A stretch of 64,000 nucleotides of DNA, from NCBI RefSeq assembly GCF_003952465.1, contig NZ_CP034448.1:4441001-4505000 (forward strand). Direction: 5' to 3'. Each line of letters begins with the position of its first letter. Within the stretch, counting starts at the first letter, position 1. Under the pieces are notes generated by a model. The model did no database searches, was not told where the DNA came from, and worked only from the letters and a program-made list of their open reading frames with translations. Made by a program: the position numbers and the translations under genes. This document shows positions 26,425-33,857 of this stretch, piece after piece. This DNA is from Mesorhizobium sp. M1B.F.Ca.ET.045.04.1.1 (GTDB lineage Bacteria; Pseudomonadota; Alphaproteobacteria; Rhizobiales; Rhizobiaceae).

Positions 26425-27216
26425 GTGAACGCACAGAACGACAACCAGCTCAGCCCCTACGACATCACCCGCCAGAAGGTGATTGCCGGGGGAACCATCA
26501 AGAGCTTGAACAGCATCCTTGGCGCCGGGCGCGGCAGAGAATACGCCATCAGCGTGCTCGACCAGGTGCGCCGCTCTATCGGGGGCAAAAACGACCTAAC
26601 CAAGTGCAACCCGGAAAGCATAGTGGCCTGTATGCGCAGCGCCGCCGCGCTCCGGCTTTCAATCGACCACCGGCAGCACGTCCATATAATCAATTATGGC
26701 GGGGTAGCGACGCTCCAAATCGGCTACCGTGGCTATCTCGCCCGGCTCCAGGAGAGCTTGCCTGGCTTCGCCGCCCAGGTCGAATGCGTCTACAAGGGCG
26801 AGCCCGTGACCGTGAAGCGCGATGGCTTCCTTGAAACGGTGGTGCACGAGCGGAAGGACTGCTTTGGCAACCGGTCTGACACCGACATTATTGGTGTGTA
26901 TGCCCAAATCTCCTATGACGCCGGGACTGCCCGCGTCAGCCACGTCATCACCATGAACCGGGCCGAAGTCGACAAGGTAAGGGGCTGCGCTAAGGACAGT
27001 AGCTTTTGGAACAAGTGGTACACCGAGAAGGCCAAGGTGGCGTGCCTGCGCCGTGCCTGCAAAATGCACTTTGCCGCCGTCACCCACGACCTCGATGCGG
27101 CCGACAACGATAACTACGACGGCTCCGCCGCGCGCGAAGAGGGTAATGCCAAGGCCGACAGCATCAACGAACGCCTGTCCGGCGACATGAAGGTGGTGAG
27201 CCATGAAGACGCCTAG
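26425..27216 (+). CDS. recT: RecT-family single-strand annealing protein
   Basis: GTG 26425 follows an AGGAG ribosome binding site. The 263-residue product matches RecT: the helical start, then ESIVACMRSAAALRLSIDH, HIINYGGVATLQIGYRGYLA and KDSSFWNKWYTEKAKVACLR. RecT anneals single strands and works with RecE-type exonucleases in phage recombination. The intact frame contrasts with the broken recE-like gene upstream. It overlaps the following regulator gene by 14 bases. Confidence 0.9.
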   Translation: MNAQNDNQLSPYDITRQKVIAGGTIKSLNSILGAGRGREYAISVLDQVRRSIGGKNDLTKCNPESIVACMRSAAALRLSIDHRQHVHIINYGGVATLQIGYRGYLARLQESLPGFAAQVECVYKGEPVTVKRDGFLETVVHERKDCFGNRSDTDIIGVYAQISYDAGTARVSHVITMNRAEVDKVRGCAKDSSFWNKWYTEKAKVACLRRACKMHFAAVTHDLDAADNDNYDGSAAREEGNAKADSINERLSGDMKVVSHEDA

Positions 27217-27463
27217 CGCCCTGATGGCACGGCGCCTCGCCACTTACGGCAGGCGCTTCGACGCCGAGCGGTTTCGGGCCGCTCGAATACGGGCTGGGCT
27301 GACCGTCGAACGGCTCCAGGACATCATCTATCCCGGCGCTGGCAAGCGTTACTCCATCGAGGGCCTGGAGGACGGAAGCAAGGTGCCGAGCCCACAGATG
27401 TTGATGCGGTTCTGCCAACTCCTGAAATGTCAGATGGATGACATCGCGCCAAAAATCCGCTGA
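27203..27463 (+). CDS. XRE-type helix-turn-helix regulator
   Basis: The 86-residue protein starts at ATG 27203 inside the end of recT. Residues about 20-75 fit a Cro/CI-like domain: FRAARIRAGLTVERLQDIIY, then RYSIEGLEDGSKVPSPQML and the final helix MRFCQLLKCQM. A palindrome ten bases past its stop could be its operator. It is probably a small phage regulator. Confidence 0.6.
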   Translation: MKTPSALMARRLATYGRRFDAERFRAARIRAGLTVERLQDIIYPGAGKRYSIEGLEDGSKVPSPQMLMRFCQLLKCQMDDIAPKIR

Positions 27464-27473
27464 CCACTCTTGC

Positions 27474-27489
27474 TTGCAACACGTTGCAA
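27474..27489. promoter_or_regulatory. 16-base perfect palindromic operator candidate
   Basis: TTGCAAC-AC-GTTGCAA is a perfect 7-2-7 inverted repeat, ten bases downstream of the XRE-type gene and upstream of the 559-base gap leading to the winged-helix gene. Its size suits a dimeric helix-turn-helix repressor. Confidence 0.45.
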
Positions 27490-27609
27490 ATCGGATTGGG
27501 AAGTTTTGCATGCGCTCAGAGTCGCACTCTCCCAACTACGTGGCTCACCCAGGAGGACATACCTCCCAAAATGCACCCCTCTGAGACAGGGACATTCTGT
27601 ACCCGCTAT

Positions 27610-27698
27610 CCTCTGATTATGCGCATATGCATTGGGAGAGCGTTTAAACGCACTATACAGAGGTGCATACGTACACGTACCCACTCTCAAATCAGAGG
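27610..27698. repeat. long-range inverted repeat in a gene-free stretch
   Basis: CCTCTGATT (27610-27618) is matched by AATCAGAGG (27690-27698) with about 70 bases between, which include the palindrome GTTTAAAC near 27641. The whole stretch 27464-28022 has no supported gene and could hold a structured RNA or phage control region. I see no more specific feature. Confidence 0.3.
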
Positions 27699-28022
27699 CT
27701 CTCTCTCAACAGGGATGGTCCACATGAGCGTACAATTAGTTTCCCCGATTTCCCAAATATGTGGGTAAAACAGGCCATATCCACGCAGATGGCGCTGTTT
27801 TTTGGGAACTGACCATCGCCACAAAATCCTTCTCGCAAGGAGCCGATTGCCTCCGGCCGGGGGCGCGTCGGGACGCCCGCCAACGGTTTGGGCCGGACGC
27901 GTAATGCATTTTCGTGGTTAGCGGTGAAAAGAAATTTGCACTTTTTGCGGCGTGTCCCTATATAGGCTCCCGAGGCGGCGCGAGTCGCTCGATCCTTTTC
28001 GTGGTTCTGGTGGAGTTTTCCC

Positions 28023-28805
28023 ATGAGCGATGAAGCCGAAGCAGAAGCCGCAGCGGCAGCGGCAGCAGCCGACGAGAACGGCGGGGCCGGTGAGCGGGAA
28101 CGCTCGACCATCGGCTTCCCCTATATGAATCTGACCGACGCCTTGGATGTGGCCAAGGCCTTGCACGACAACGTGGGCCTCGGTGAATGCGGCGAAGACC
28201 AGCTCGCCGCATGGATGAAGCTTAGCTCGCGCAGCAGCGGGTTCAGGGTGCGCTTGGCGACCGCCAAGATGTTCGGCTTTATCGAATCGCCCGCGACCGG
28301 GACTTACACCCTGTCCAGCCTTGGCCGGGCCGCGGTGGACCCGAGCCGCGCCGCCAAGGCCAAAGTCGAGGCGTTTCTGACCGTGCCGCTCTACCGGCTG
28401 GTCTATGAGAACTATAAGGGCGGTATCCTCCCGCCCACCGCAGCATTCGAAAGCGACATCAAGACGTGGGGCGTCGCCTCGAAGCAGGCCGCCCGCGCTC
28501 GCCAGGCGCTGGAGCGCTCCGCCGAGGAGGCGGGCTTCTTCGCCAATGGCCGCAACCGGCTCGTCATTCCCGCCGTTGCCAACTTCAAAGGCGCGGACCT
28601 TGCAGGGGTTGAGGAAAAACAGGTAAAGGTGGTGGCCGAGGCGGAGACTCTGCCGCCCGAGATTGACCCCATCATCAAGGGGTTGATCGCCCGCCTGCCG
28701 AAGTCCGGCACTGTCTGGCCGTCGGCGGAACGCGAACTCTGGCTGAACATCCTGAAGTCGAGCTTCCAGCTCGTCTACAAGGACACCGAGAGCGCGTTTA
28801 ATTGA
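28023..28805 (+). CDS. winged-helix-like protein (DUF5343-like)
   Basis: The 260-residue product starts with an Ala/Glu-rich low-complexity tail (about residues 4-17). Then comes a region resembling DUF5343: GFPYMNLTDALDVAKALHDN, SRSSGFRVRLATAKMFGFIE and a YTLSSLGRAAVDP strand, i.e. a winged helix that reads local sequence or a ligand. A second helical domain (100-180) and a C-terminal oligomerisation-like segment follow. Its stop overlaps the start of the next gene (TGATG), so the two are made together. A regulator or antitoxin role is plausible given that partner. Confidence 0.5.
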   Translation: MSDEAEAEAAAAAAAADENGGAGERERSTIGFPYMNLTDALDVAKALHDNVGLGECGEDQLAAWMKLSSRSSGFRVRLATAKMFGFIESPATGTYTLSSLGRAAVDPSRAAKAKVEAFLTVPLYRLVYENYKGGILPPTAAFESDIKTWGVASKQAARARQALERSAEEAGFFANGRNRLVIPAVANFKGADLAGVEEKQVKVVAEAETLPPEIDPIIKGLIARLPKSGTVWPSAERELWLNILKSSFQLVYKDTESAFN

Positions 28806-29233
28806 TGAATGCTGAGTCTCCCATCCCGCCGCATCGGCACGTCGTCTCGCTGAGAGACGTGCGCGACCTCGGCTATATCACCGAGGAGATGGCAGCGCTT
28901 GCCGCGTGCAAGAGCGGGCCTGTTCGCTTGCTGGAGGGTTTCCAGGCGCCGAACGGCAAGGGGTTCGGGCTGTTGCATATCGAAGCCAACATACCGCGCG
29001 GGCGTCAGCTCGAAGGCCTTGGCTTCAACTCGGCCGTGGAGTTTGTTGCGTACATCGCGGCCAACTTCGTCATGGTTGCCACGCAGGAGAACGGTCGCTT
29101 GCTCCTGCTCGCGCAGTGCAAGAACGATTGGCTTCACCTTGTGGTGGAGTGGGATCCCGAAGGTTTCTGGAGCTGCACGACCGCAATTCCCAAGCGCCAC
29201 GCGCGCGGCATCACCGCAGTTTGGACGAAATAA
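28805..29233 (+). CDS. possible colicin/EndoU-like (PBECR-type) nuclease, coupled to the winged-helix gene
   Basis: The 142-residue product contains GFGLLHIEANIPRGRQLEG, followed by NSAVEFVAYIAANFVMV, a strand RLLLLAQCKN and a final strand-turn WDPEGFWSCTTAIPKR. This layout (G-F/W-G-x2-H-I, one helix, then strands ending T-T/A near the C-terminus) resembles phage-type Barnase-EndoU-ColicinE5/D-RelE-like (PBECR) RNases, where the His and a late Thr/Arg are catalytic. The match was made by eye. ATG 28805 overlaps the previous stop. Confidence 0.45.
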   Translation: MNAESPIPPHRHVVSLRDVRDLGYITEEMAALAACKSGPVRLLEGFQAPNGKGFGLLHIEANIPRGRQLEGLGFNSAVEFVAYIAANFVMVATQENGRLLLLAQCKNDWLHLVVEWDPEGFWSCTTAIPKRHARGITAVWTK

Positions 29234-29684
29234 CCAGACGCGATTGGGAGAAATAGGGCGGTCTGATGAGAGCGAACCCACATCCGACAGTGTCGGAACT
29301 ATCACCGCTTTGAGACTTTATCATCGCCCACATGCCGACGAGCGAAGAGTCCTAACGCTTGCGGAGACCGCCTTATTTACAAACGAATACGTATGTCGAA
29401 ACGTTCCTAATTGCAAGCGAGAGACACGCTTAGGGACAAATTACCGCTAAACGAGTTAGCGCAGCGTGAACGACCAAAACGACGTACAAGCGATTGAACT
29501 TGCGACGAATTCAGCGACAACTACCGGAAAATTAGCCGTGTACACGCTTTAGCGAGGAATGTCCCTACAGCGCTAATTAGGCGATTTAGGGACATGGACA
29601 CCGCAGAGTACGACAAACGCGCTCAGTGGGCTTCTGTGACGAAGCGACTAGACGCTTCGACTCGGAGCGGGGCACAGAGAGCGT
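29234..29684. repeat. gene-free stretch with clustered inverted repeats
   Basis: No gene can be supported here. It holds a near-contiguous palindrome TCCGACA-G-TGTCGGA (29283-29297), a second inverted repeat CGCTAA-ACGAG-TTAGCG (29445-29461), and TGTCCCTA (29560-29567) paired with TAGGGACA (29587-29594) across 19 bases. A further TAGGGACA copy lies at 29431-29438. Base composition is less GC-rich than nearby. It could be a replication or partition origin, an operator array or a structured RNA. Confidence 0.5.
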
Positions 29685-30008
29685 TTAGGCCTTCGGAGGC
29701 GATTTTGCCTTCTTACGCCATTTCTCCCATCCAGAGCCCTTCCCACGGTCGGGCGCGTAATAGGTCTCACCGCCGAACTCGGCCGCCATCGCCTCGGCTT
29801 GCTCCGGCTTCTCAAACCGGAAGGCTTGGTATTCCCGGTTGTCGCGGCGGATGTATTGGCGGCGGCAGGCCATGCCGAGTTCGTCGCCGCGCTTGTGAGC
29901 CTTGTCGTAGGCACGCTCGCAGCAGTTCTCCCAAGGGATGACGGCGTGGTACGGCCAAAAACGGTCCAGGTAGGCATCCGTGTGGATGCCTTTGTGGCGG
30001 GCGGGCAT
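29685..30008 (-). CDS. small hypothetical protein
   Basis: The 107-residue product from ATG 30008 follows GGAGACAATCCC as ribosome binding site. It is rich in Trp, Tyr and Arg (DAYLDRFWPYHAVIPWENCC), then CRRQYIRRDNREYQAFRFEK, and has a Lys/Pro-rich tail. It is probably soluble and nucleic-acid associated, but no family is recognised. Confidence 0.55.
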   Translation of the reverse strand: MPARHKGIHTDAYLDRFWPYHAVIPWENCCERAYDKAHKRGDELGMACRRQYIRRDNREYQAFRFEKPEQAEAMAAEFGGETYYAPDRGKGSGWEKWRKKAKSPPKA

Positions 30009-30220
30009 GGGATTGTCTCCGGCGTGGTGCAGGGTAGGAATATTTTCCTTCTTAGTGCCCGCAGAGTCAATCCGCTTTCTCAGAATCCGCCCTGCTACAT
30101 CAAAGTTTACAGACAGACCGGTTTCGAAGGCGCATGGTGTCTCGGTCAGCGGCCACTGTATGGGCGTCGCTGCTGGGAGCGACCATCATTCTCTCGCCCA
30201 TCCCCCAAGGAGGCAGAGAG

Positions 30221-30445
30221 ATGCAGAAGCACCTCAATCAACGCGCTTGTTTCAATCCCGAAGACCTGGACGTGCTGAAGCGCGCGTTTGATGTGCTTTG
30301 CGCCGAGCGGGGTTGTCAGCCGGGCTCACCAGACGCCGAAGCCACCGCCTTGCTGCTGGTCAATCTGTTCGAGGGTGGCCGGAGAACCGAGGCGGAGCTG
30401 CTTGAGGCTGTTCAGACCTTTCAGGCGTACCGGCAGGCGAGCTAG
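30221..30445 (+). CDS. small conserved rhizobial hypothetical protein
   Basis: ATG 30221 follows AAGGAGGCAGAGAG, an almost perfect ribosome binding site, so it is preferred over the longer frame from 30134. The 74-residue helical product (NQRACFNPEDLDVLKRAFDV..., then DAEATALLLVNLFEGGR) resembles a group of short proteins found on rhizobial chromosomes and islands. No function is known. Confidence 0.6.
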   Translation: MQKHLNQRACFNPEDLDVLKRAFDVLCAERGCQPGSPDAEATALLLVNLFEGGRRTEAELLEAVQTFQAYRQAS

Positions 30446-30702
30446 AGCCTGAGAAGGTTGAATCTGCGAAGATTCGCCAGCATGTCTAAGTACGAACTGT
30501 CGCGTTCGCTGGAGAGCTTGGCCTTCTTGAGCAGTTTGGCAACGTCGGCCTCCAGGAATTTCAATCGCATCTCTAGTTCGCGCCGTCTTTCACGACGCCG
30601 CTCAGGCGAAGTGCACATCCGTACGAGGATGCGCCAGGTCGGCTTGATGCCGACCCCTATCAGGGCGCCAACACTCAGTATCGCTATCGTTTCATTTTCC
30701 AC
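30442..30702 (-). CDS. small membrane protein with coiled-coil tail
   Basis: GTG 30702 follows AGGAGAAACGAAT. The 86-residue product has one N-terminal hydrophobic helix (TIAILSVGALIGVGI), then a highly charged helix (SPERRRERRRELEMRLKFLE) likely to form a coiled coil. Phage lysis or holin-associated proteins can look like this. The start overlaps the next upstream ORF, so it belongs to the same transcript as the replication remnant. Confidence 0.5.
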   Translation of the reverse strand: MENETIAILSVGALIGVGIKPTWRILVRMCTSPERRRERRRELEMRLKFLEADVAKLLKKAKLSSERDSSYLDMLANLRRFNLLRL

Positions 30703-30826
30703 ATTCGTTTCTCCTATTGTTTATCGGTTCCGGCACAGGCTTCCGCGCTTCACGCAGCAGCTTCGCCAGCAACATCGCGCACTCCCACTCGTAGGCGGCG
30801 AGGCACCGGGCTTCGTATTCGGTCAT
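30692..30826 (-). CDS. 44-residue small protein in a phage-like operon
   Basis: ATG 30826 overlaps the stop of the replication-protein remnant (ATGA) and its own stop overlaps the start of the following membrane-protein gene. The product MTEYEARCLAAYEWECAMLL is helical and ends in a basic tail. Overlapping starts and stops on both sides support translation. Function is unknown. Confidence 0.45.
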   Translation of the reverse strand: MTEYEARCLAAYEWECAMLLAKLLREARKPVPEPINNRRNECGK

Positions 30827-31324
30827 TTGCCCACCCCCAACAGCTCGTCGCTCCGCTTCCGGGCGAGCGCCGCCATCTGTGCTTCATGCGCCGCCTTGGC
30901 CTCGTCAGTGCGCTTCTGAGCAGCCGCCATATCGGCCGCCGACATCGAGGGCGTCTCGCCAGGCACCACGTCGTTCCAGCCCTCCCGGTTCAGCCAGGTC
31001 GTCGGGTGCGGGATGTACCGGCCGCCGTCCTTCGTCCAACCATCCGAGGCGTTCCACCTGGCCAACGCCGCCAGAACTCGGGCGAGATCTGGCTTGAGAC
31101 GGTTCCAGGCGGCTTCGGCTTTCACCTTGCCGACCTTGTTCCGGTACTTGTCCCAGAATTCATCGAACCCCGGCCACGCCCCCTTGGGGGCTTTGGGGGA
31201 ATATTGGTTATATCAGTCTTGCTTAGGTCAGTATTATTAGCGCCGGATTCTCCGGCGACGGACGAACCGTCAGAGCATTCGGAAGCTGGGTAAAGTCGGT
31301 TTGCGGCTTACGGAGCTTATTCAT
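30823..31324 (-). pseudogene. phage replication-initiation protein remnant
   Basis: The intact C-terminal frame reads GFDEFWDKYRNKVGKVKAEA, then WTKDGGRYIPHPTTWLNREG, the classic tail of phage replication proteins and helicase loaders of the O type. The apparent N-terminus (MNKLRKPQTDFTQLPNALTV, from ATG 31324) is in another frame. A third frame bridges (GANNTDLSKTDITNIPPKPP) up to the homopolymer-rich run at about 31180-31200. The central DNA-binding region is missing, so the gene is both deleted and shifted. Confidence 0.6.
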
Positions 31325-31927
31325 GACGATTGCCCTTCCGCGCGTTGCAGACAAAAGCGCAGCTTCACCAAGAGCAGTGGAAACGCTGCAGATGCACCCT
31401 TGGGCACCGTAACAGCGGGCGGAGGTGGTAAGTCCGCAATCGTCACAGCCTGGCTCGCTAAGTACTACGGCGGAGTAGTCGGTCAGCCGGCTGACTCACC
31501 AACCGGAACAGTTACGTGCATTGACCATCACGCCTTGGTAACCGGCAAGCTGGTCAAGGTTGAACAGGCTGCGAACGACAACAGCGAGAAAGTGCATGCC
31601 TTCCTGATAAAGTACCAGGGCACTGACCAAGACCCTCGCCTTGATGAACCGTTGCATACAGTGACGACACGCGACCGGTTCGGCTTGGTGACAGTCCACG
31701 GGGAGCTATATCGCATTGTGGATATACGCATGCGAATGCTAAAGCCTTCGGAGCTGTTCCTGGCGATGGACTTCCCACGTCAGTACATTATCGACCACAC
31801 AGCCCTGGGGAAGCTCAGCAGTAAGCTACAGGTTCAAATGTGTGGGAACAGCGTACCGCCCACACTTCCCTATCTCATCATCTCGCTCAATGTCGCCCGG
31901 AGCGCCTTGTTCGAGATGGCTGCCTAG
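31301..31927 (+). pseudogene. C-terminal fragment of a DNA cytosine-5 methyltransferase
   Basis: The 208-residue ORF has repeated target-recognition-like units (PLGTVTAGGGGKSAIV, then PTGTVTCIDHHALVTG, LHTVTTRDRFGLVTVHG) and ends with MCGNSVPPTLPYLIIS, which is conserved motif X. The PCQ-type catalytic loop and motifs I-VIII are absent. This is therefore the tail of a phage-type Dcm protein, not an active enzyme. The first 20 codons are not homologous and overlap the replication remnant. Confidence 0.6.
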
Positions 31928-31933
31928 AATTCC

Positions 31934-31965
31934 GTGGCGCGCAAGTGGTTCGCACTTCGCGCCAC
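31934..31965. terminator. strong hairpin after the methyltransferase fragment
   Basis: GTGGCGCG-C-AAGTG-GTTCG-CACTT-CGCGCCAC gives a 13-pair stem with one bulged base and a five-base loop. It lies six bases past the stop. The T-tract after it is weak (GTTGTTGATTT), so termination is likely but not certain. Confidence 0.5.
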
Positions 31966-32044
31966 GTTGTTGATTTCCAAGGCGTTGCAAGGCATCGTTG
32001 AGCAACGCTAGGAAACGTAAGACATTGAAGACTCGCCAGTATAA

Positions 32045-32092
32045 ATCCCTTGGTAAGGGAGTGCTCTACCACTGCAGGGAGCAGATGTTCCC
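32045..32092 (-). other. tRNA-like fragment (D arm and anticodon arm)
   Basis: Minus-strand sequence contains CAGTGGTAGAGCACTCCC followed by TTACCAAGGGA. This matches the D arm and one side of the anticodon arm of tRNA-Thr(GGT)-like genes, with the central bases reversed. No acceptor stem or T arm can be found. It shares TGCTCTACCACTG with the tRNA-Asn gene at 33565. It may be an old attachment-site remnant. The rest of 31966-32183 shows no gene. Confidence 0.3.
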
Positions 32093-32183
32093 TGGGCCAT
32101 CAGAGGCTTGCCCGTTTGCCGCTTTTGGCGGTGGTGTAGGCTGGTGCCTGTTCGGTGGGTGCTCGGTCGCTCCACGGCCGGGC

Positions 32184-32585
32184 TCACCGATAGGTCGTCA
32201 TCCGGTGATTGGCGATCTCGAACCAGAGCCGGGAAGCGGCCTTCTTTTGGCTGACCGCCCATTCATGTTCGATCATGCTCAGGGCCTGCTCAAGCCGCTT
32301 TGATGCTATCACACCGTTGCAGGCGATCTGGATCATGCTGAGCTTTTTGAAACGCTCCTGGTCAGGGTTGAAGCGTTTTGTCAGCTGCTTCATATCCTTG
32401 TCGACGGCGATCAAGATCGCGCTGTTGGCCAACGCGGTTTCACATACCACAATGTCCGAGGCACCTTCGGCGAGCACGTCGCTATGCCGGATCGCTATGT
32501 GCCCGGCCTTTTCGACTGCCAGCGCAACGGATTCGGGAGCGCTGGCGTCCAGCAGGAAAATGAGATGAGCTGCCGGCGCCTTCAA
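32184..32585 (-). CDS. DUF5615/PIN-like putative toxin
   Basis: The 133-residue product begins LIFLLDASAPESVALAVEKA and later has DIVVCETALANSAILIAVDK, the two strands with acidic residues of DUF5615 (Mut7-C-type) PIN-like proteins. A long basic C-terminal helix region follows. The start TTG 32585 overlaps the stop of the DUF433 antitoxin-like gene (TTGA), a normal toxin-antitoxin layout. RNase activity is expected from the family but not shown. Confidence 0.65.
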   Translation of the reverse strand: MKAPAAHLIFLLDASAPESVALAVEKAGHIAIRHSDVLAEGASDIVVCETALANSAILIAVDKDMKQLTKRFNPDQERFKKLSMIQIACNGVIASKRLEQALSMIEHEWAVSQKKAASRLWFEIANHRMTTYR

Positions 32586-33220
32586 GCAGCGCTGTCGAAT
32601 GCCAGCGCAGCTTCCACGTCCGACTTGGTCAGCGTGGGATATTCACGCATGATCTGCTCGACCGTGTAGCCCGATTCCGCAAAGGCTTTGATGTTTCCCA
32701 CCGGGATGCGCGTTCCGGCAACGACCGAGGTGTTGCCGAACCCATGACGCTTCTCGATACGGCCAGCGGCCGATGAATCGCGTTGGCGCCAGAGCCTAAC
32801 ACGCTCCTGCATGTCGCCAGCTACCACCTGCAACGGGATTTGTAAGACTCCCTGGCCTGAAACAACCTCTTCGTGCTGGTTGGTTTCGTTGTTGACGAGA
32901 ACCACCTTCTTCTTGAGCACGTAAAGGGTTGTCGACGCCCAGTGCTCTCCGAGCGCCAGGAGCTTGTCCTTGACCTCGCGAAGATGCTGCATCGAGACCC
33001 GAGCCTCGTTGCGAAGCTCGTCGAGCACACGCAGCGCCACAAGGTCCTTGAAGCTATACAGTCGAGCGTAGGCAAGCTTGCGATTCTCGTTGCCCAGGCT
33101 TGGCGCAAAGAAGTTCGTCCGGTCCCAGTGCCGCAGTTGGCGGACTGAAAGGCCGGTTAGACGCGCGGCGTCTTCTTCCGTGAAGGCCGCTATGACTATG
33201 GTCTCAGCCTTTTTGCTCAT
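32582..33220 (-). CDS. MerR-like/DUF433 antitoxin-type protein
   Basis: ATG 33220 (MSKKAETIVIAAFTEED) is preferred; the longer frame from 33340 overlaps the small membrane gene. The N-terminus has a MerR-like helix-turn-helix (ARLTGLSVRQLRHWDRTNFF). The C-terminus has the DUF433 signature VAGTRIPVGNIKAFAESGYT with EYPTLTKSDVEAALAF. DUF433 proteins pair with DUF5615 toxins and repress the shared promoter. The toxin gene overlaps this stop. Confidence 0.7.
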   Translation of the reverse strand: MSKKAETIVIAAFTEEDAARLTGLSVRQLRHWDRTNFFAPSLGNENRKLAYARLYSFKDLVALRVLDELRNEARVSMQHLREVKDKLLALGEHWASTTLYVLKKKVVLVNNETNQHEEVVSGQGVLQIPLQVVAGDMQERVRLWRQRDSSAAGRIEKRHGFGNTSVVAGTRIPVGNIKAFAESGYTVEQIMREYPTLTKSDVEAALAFDSAA

Positions 33221-33443
33221 TTCCACATTGTAACGCGCTGCTTCGGTAAAAATACGGTCCACGCGGAGAATTTTTAAGGGGCTTTCCGGCGAGTACCAGA
33301 CCGAACGCGATCCCGACGCCAATCGCGAGATCAGTCGCAAGGCTGCTGGTTATTCGGAGCGCCAACTCGGTTGCCGTGGCTCGCCACCGGCGTGCCGGCC
33401 GCTTCATCTGCAGGCCGATCAGCTCGTCAAAAATGCGTTCCAT
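33204..33443 (-). CDS. small membrane protein
   Basis: ATG 33443 follows AGGAGAGAACCTACG, a good ribosome binding site. The 79-residue product has a basic start (RPARRWRATATELALRI) and one hydrophobic helix (DLAIGVGIAFGLVLAG). It is the last gene of the island before the tRNA. Its stop overlaps the start of the DUF433 gene by 17 bases. Function is unknown. Confidence 0.45.
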   Translation of the reverse strand: MERIFDELIGLQMKRPARRWRATATELALRITSSLATDLAIGVGIAFGLVLAGKPLKNSPRGPYFYRSSALQCGNEQKG

Positions 33444-33468
33444 CGTAGGTTCTCTCCTTCCTGGTCCG

Positions 33469-33516
33469 TGTAGATCGGCGCCTAGCGAAGTCGAGTTGTG
33501 TAGATATGCTGTAGAT
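33469..33516. repeat. three TGTAGAT direct repeats near the tRNA, possible integrase arm sites
   Basis: TGTAGAT occurs at 33469-33475, 33499-33505 and 33510-33516, spaced 30 and 11 bases, within 100 bases of the 3' end of tRNA-Asn. Tyrosine recombinases bind short repeated arm sites at this position beside an attachment core, so this could be the island attachment region. No integrase gene is in the window. Confidence 0.4.
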
Positions 33517-33564
33517 CAGCCGTTTTTTGGCCGTTCCTAAAATCTCTGAAGACCTTGGAAATGT

Positions 33565-33639
33565 TGGCTCCCCGGGCCGGATTCGAACCAGCGACCAACC
33601 GGTTAACAGCCGGTTGCTCTACCACTGAGCTACCGGGGA
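33565..33639 (-). tRNA. tRNA-Asn(GTT), island attachment candidate
   Basis: The 75-base minus-strand gene folds into a full cloverleaf with acceptor TCCCCGG / CCGGGGA, D arm AGCTCAGTGGTAGAGC, anticodon loop CTGTTAA (anticodon GTT), T arm with GGTTCGAATCC and an encoded CCA. Its 3' end faces the island, which is the common target site of tyrosine-recombinase elements. Confidence 0.95.
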
Positions 33640-33857
33640 ACGGAGGCTCTGATGTGAGTGGCGCAGCCTATAGCAAACACCTTTCGGCTTTGCAAAGCAG
33701 CAATTCGCATTTTTTCTCCAGTTTTTCGTGCGGCCATTTGTGGCATCGTTTCGGCGTGCCCACATATGAACGGGTTCACACTCGCACGGAACAAAGCGGC
33801 CGGTTGTTGCCTTTGGTACCGACGGCTTCAGCCACGCAGATGGGATCTGGTTTTTGA

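Noticed and set aside
26120..26428. 102-codon Arg/Pro-rich frame
   Set aside because: It overlaps the Cys-containing 26073-26405 gene, which is coupled to the preceding stop and has a protein-like composition.
32045..32092. functional tRNA gene
   Set aside because: No acceptor stem, T arm or proper loop sequence can be built around the D-arm-like segment.
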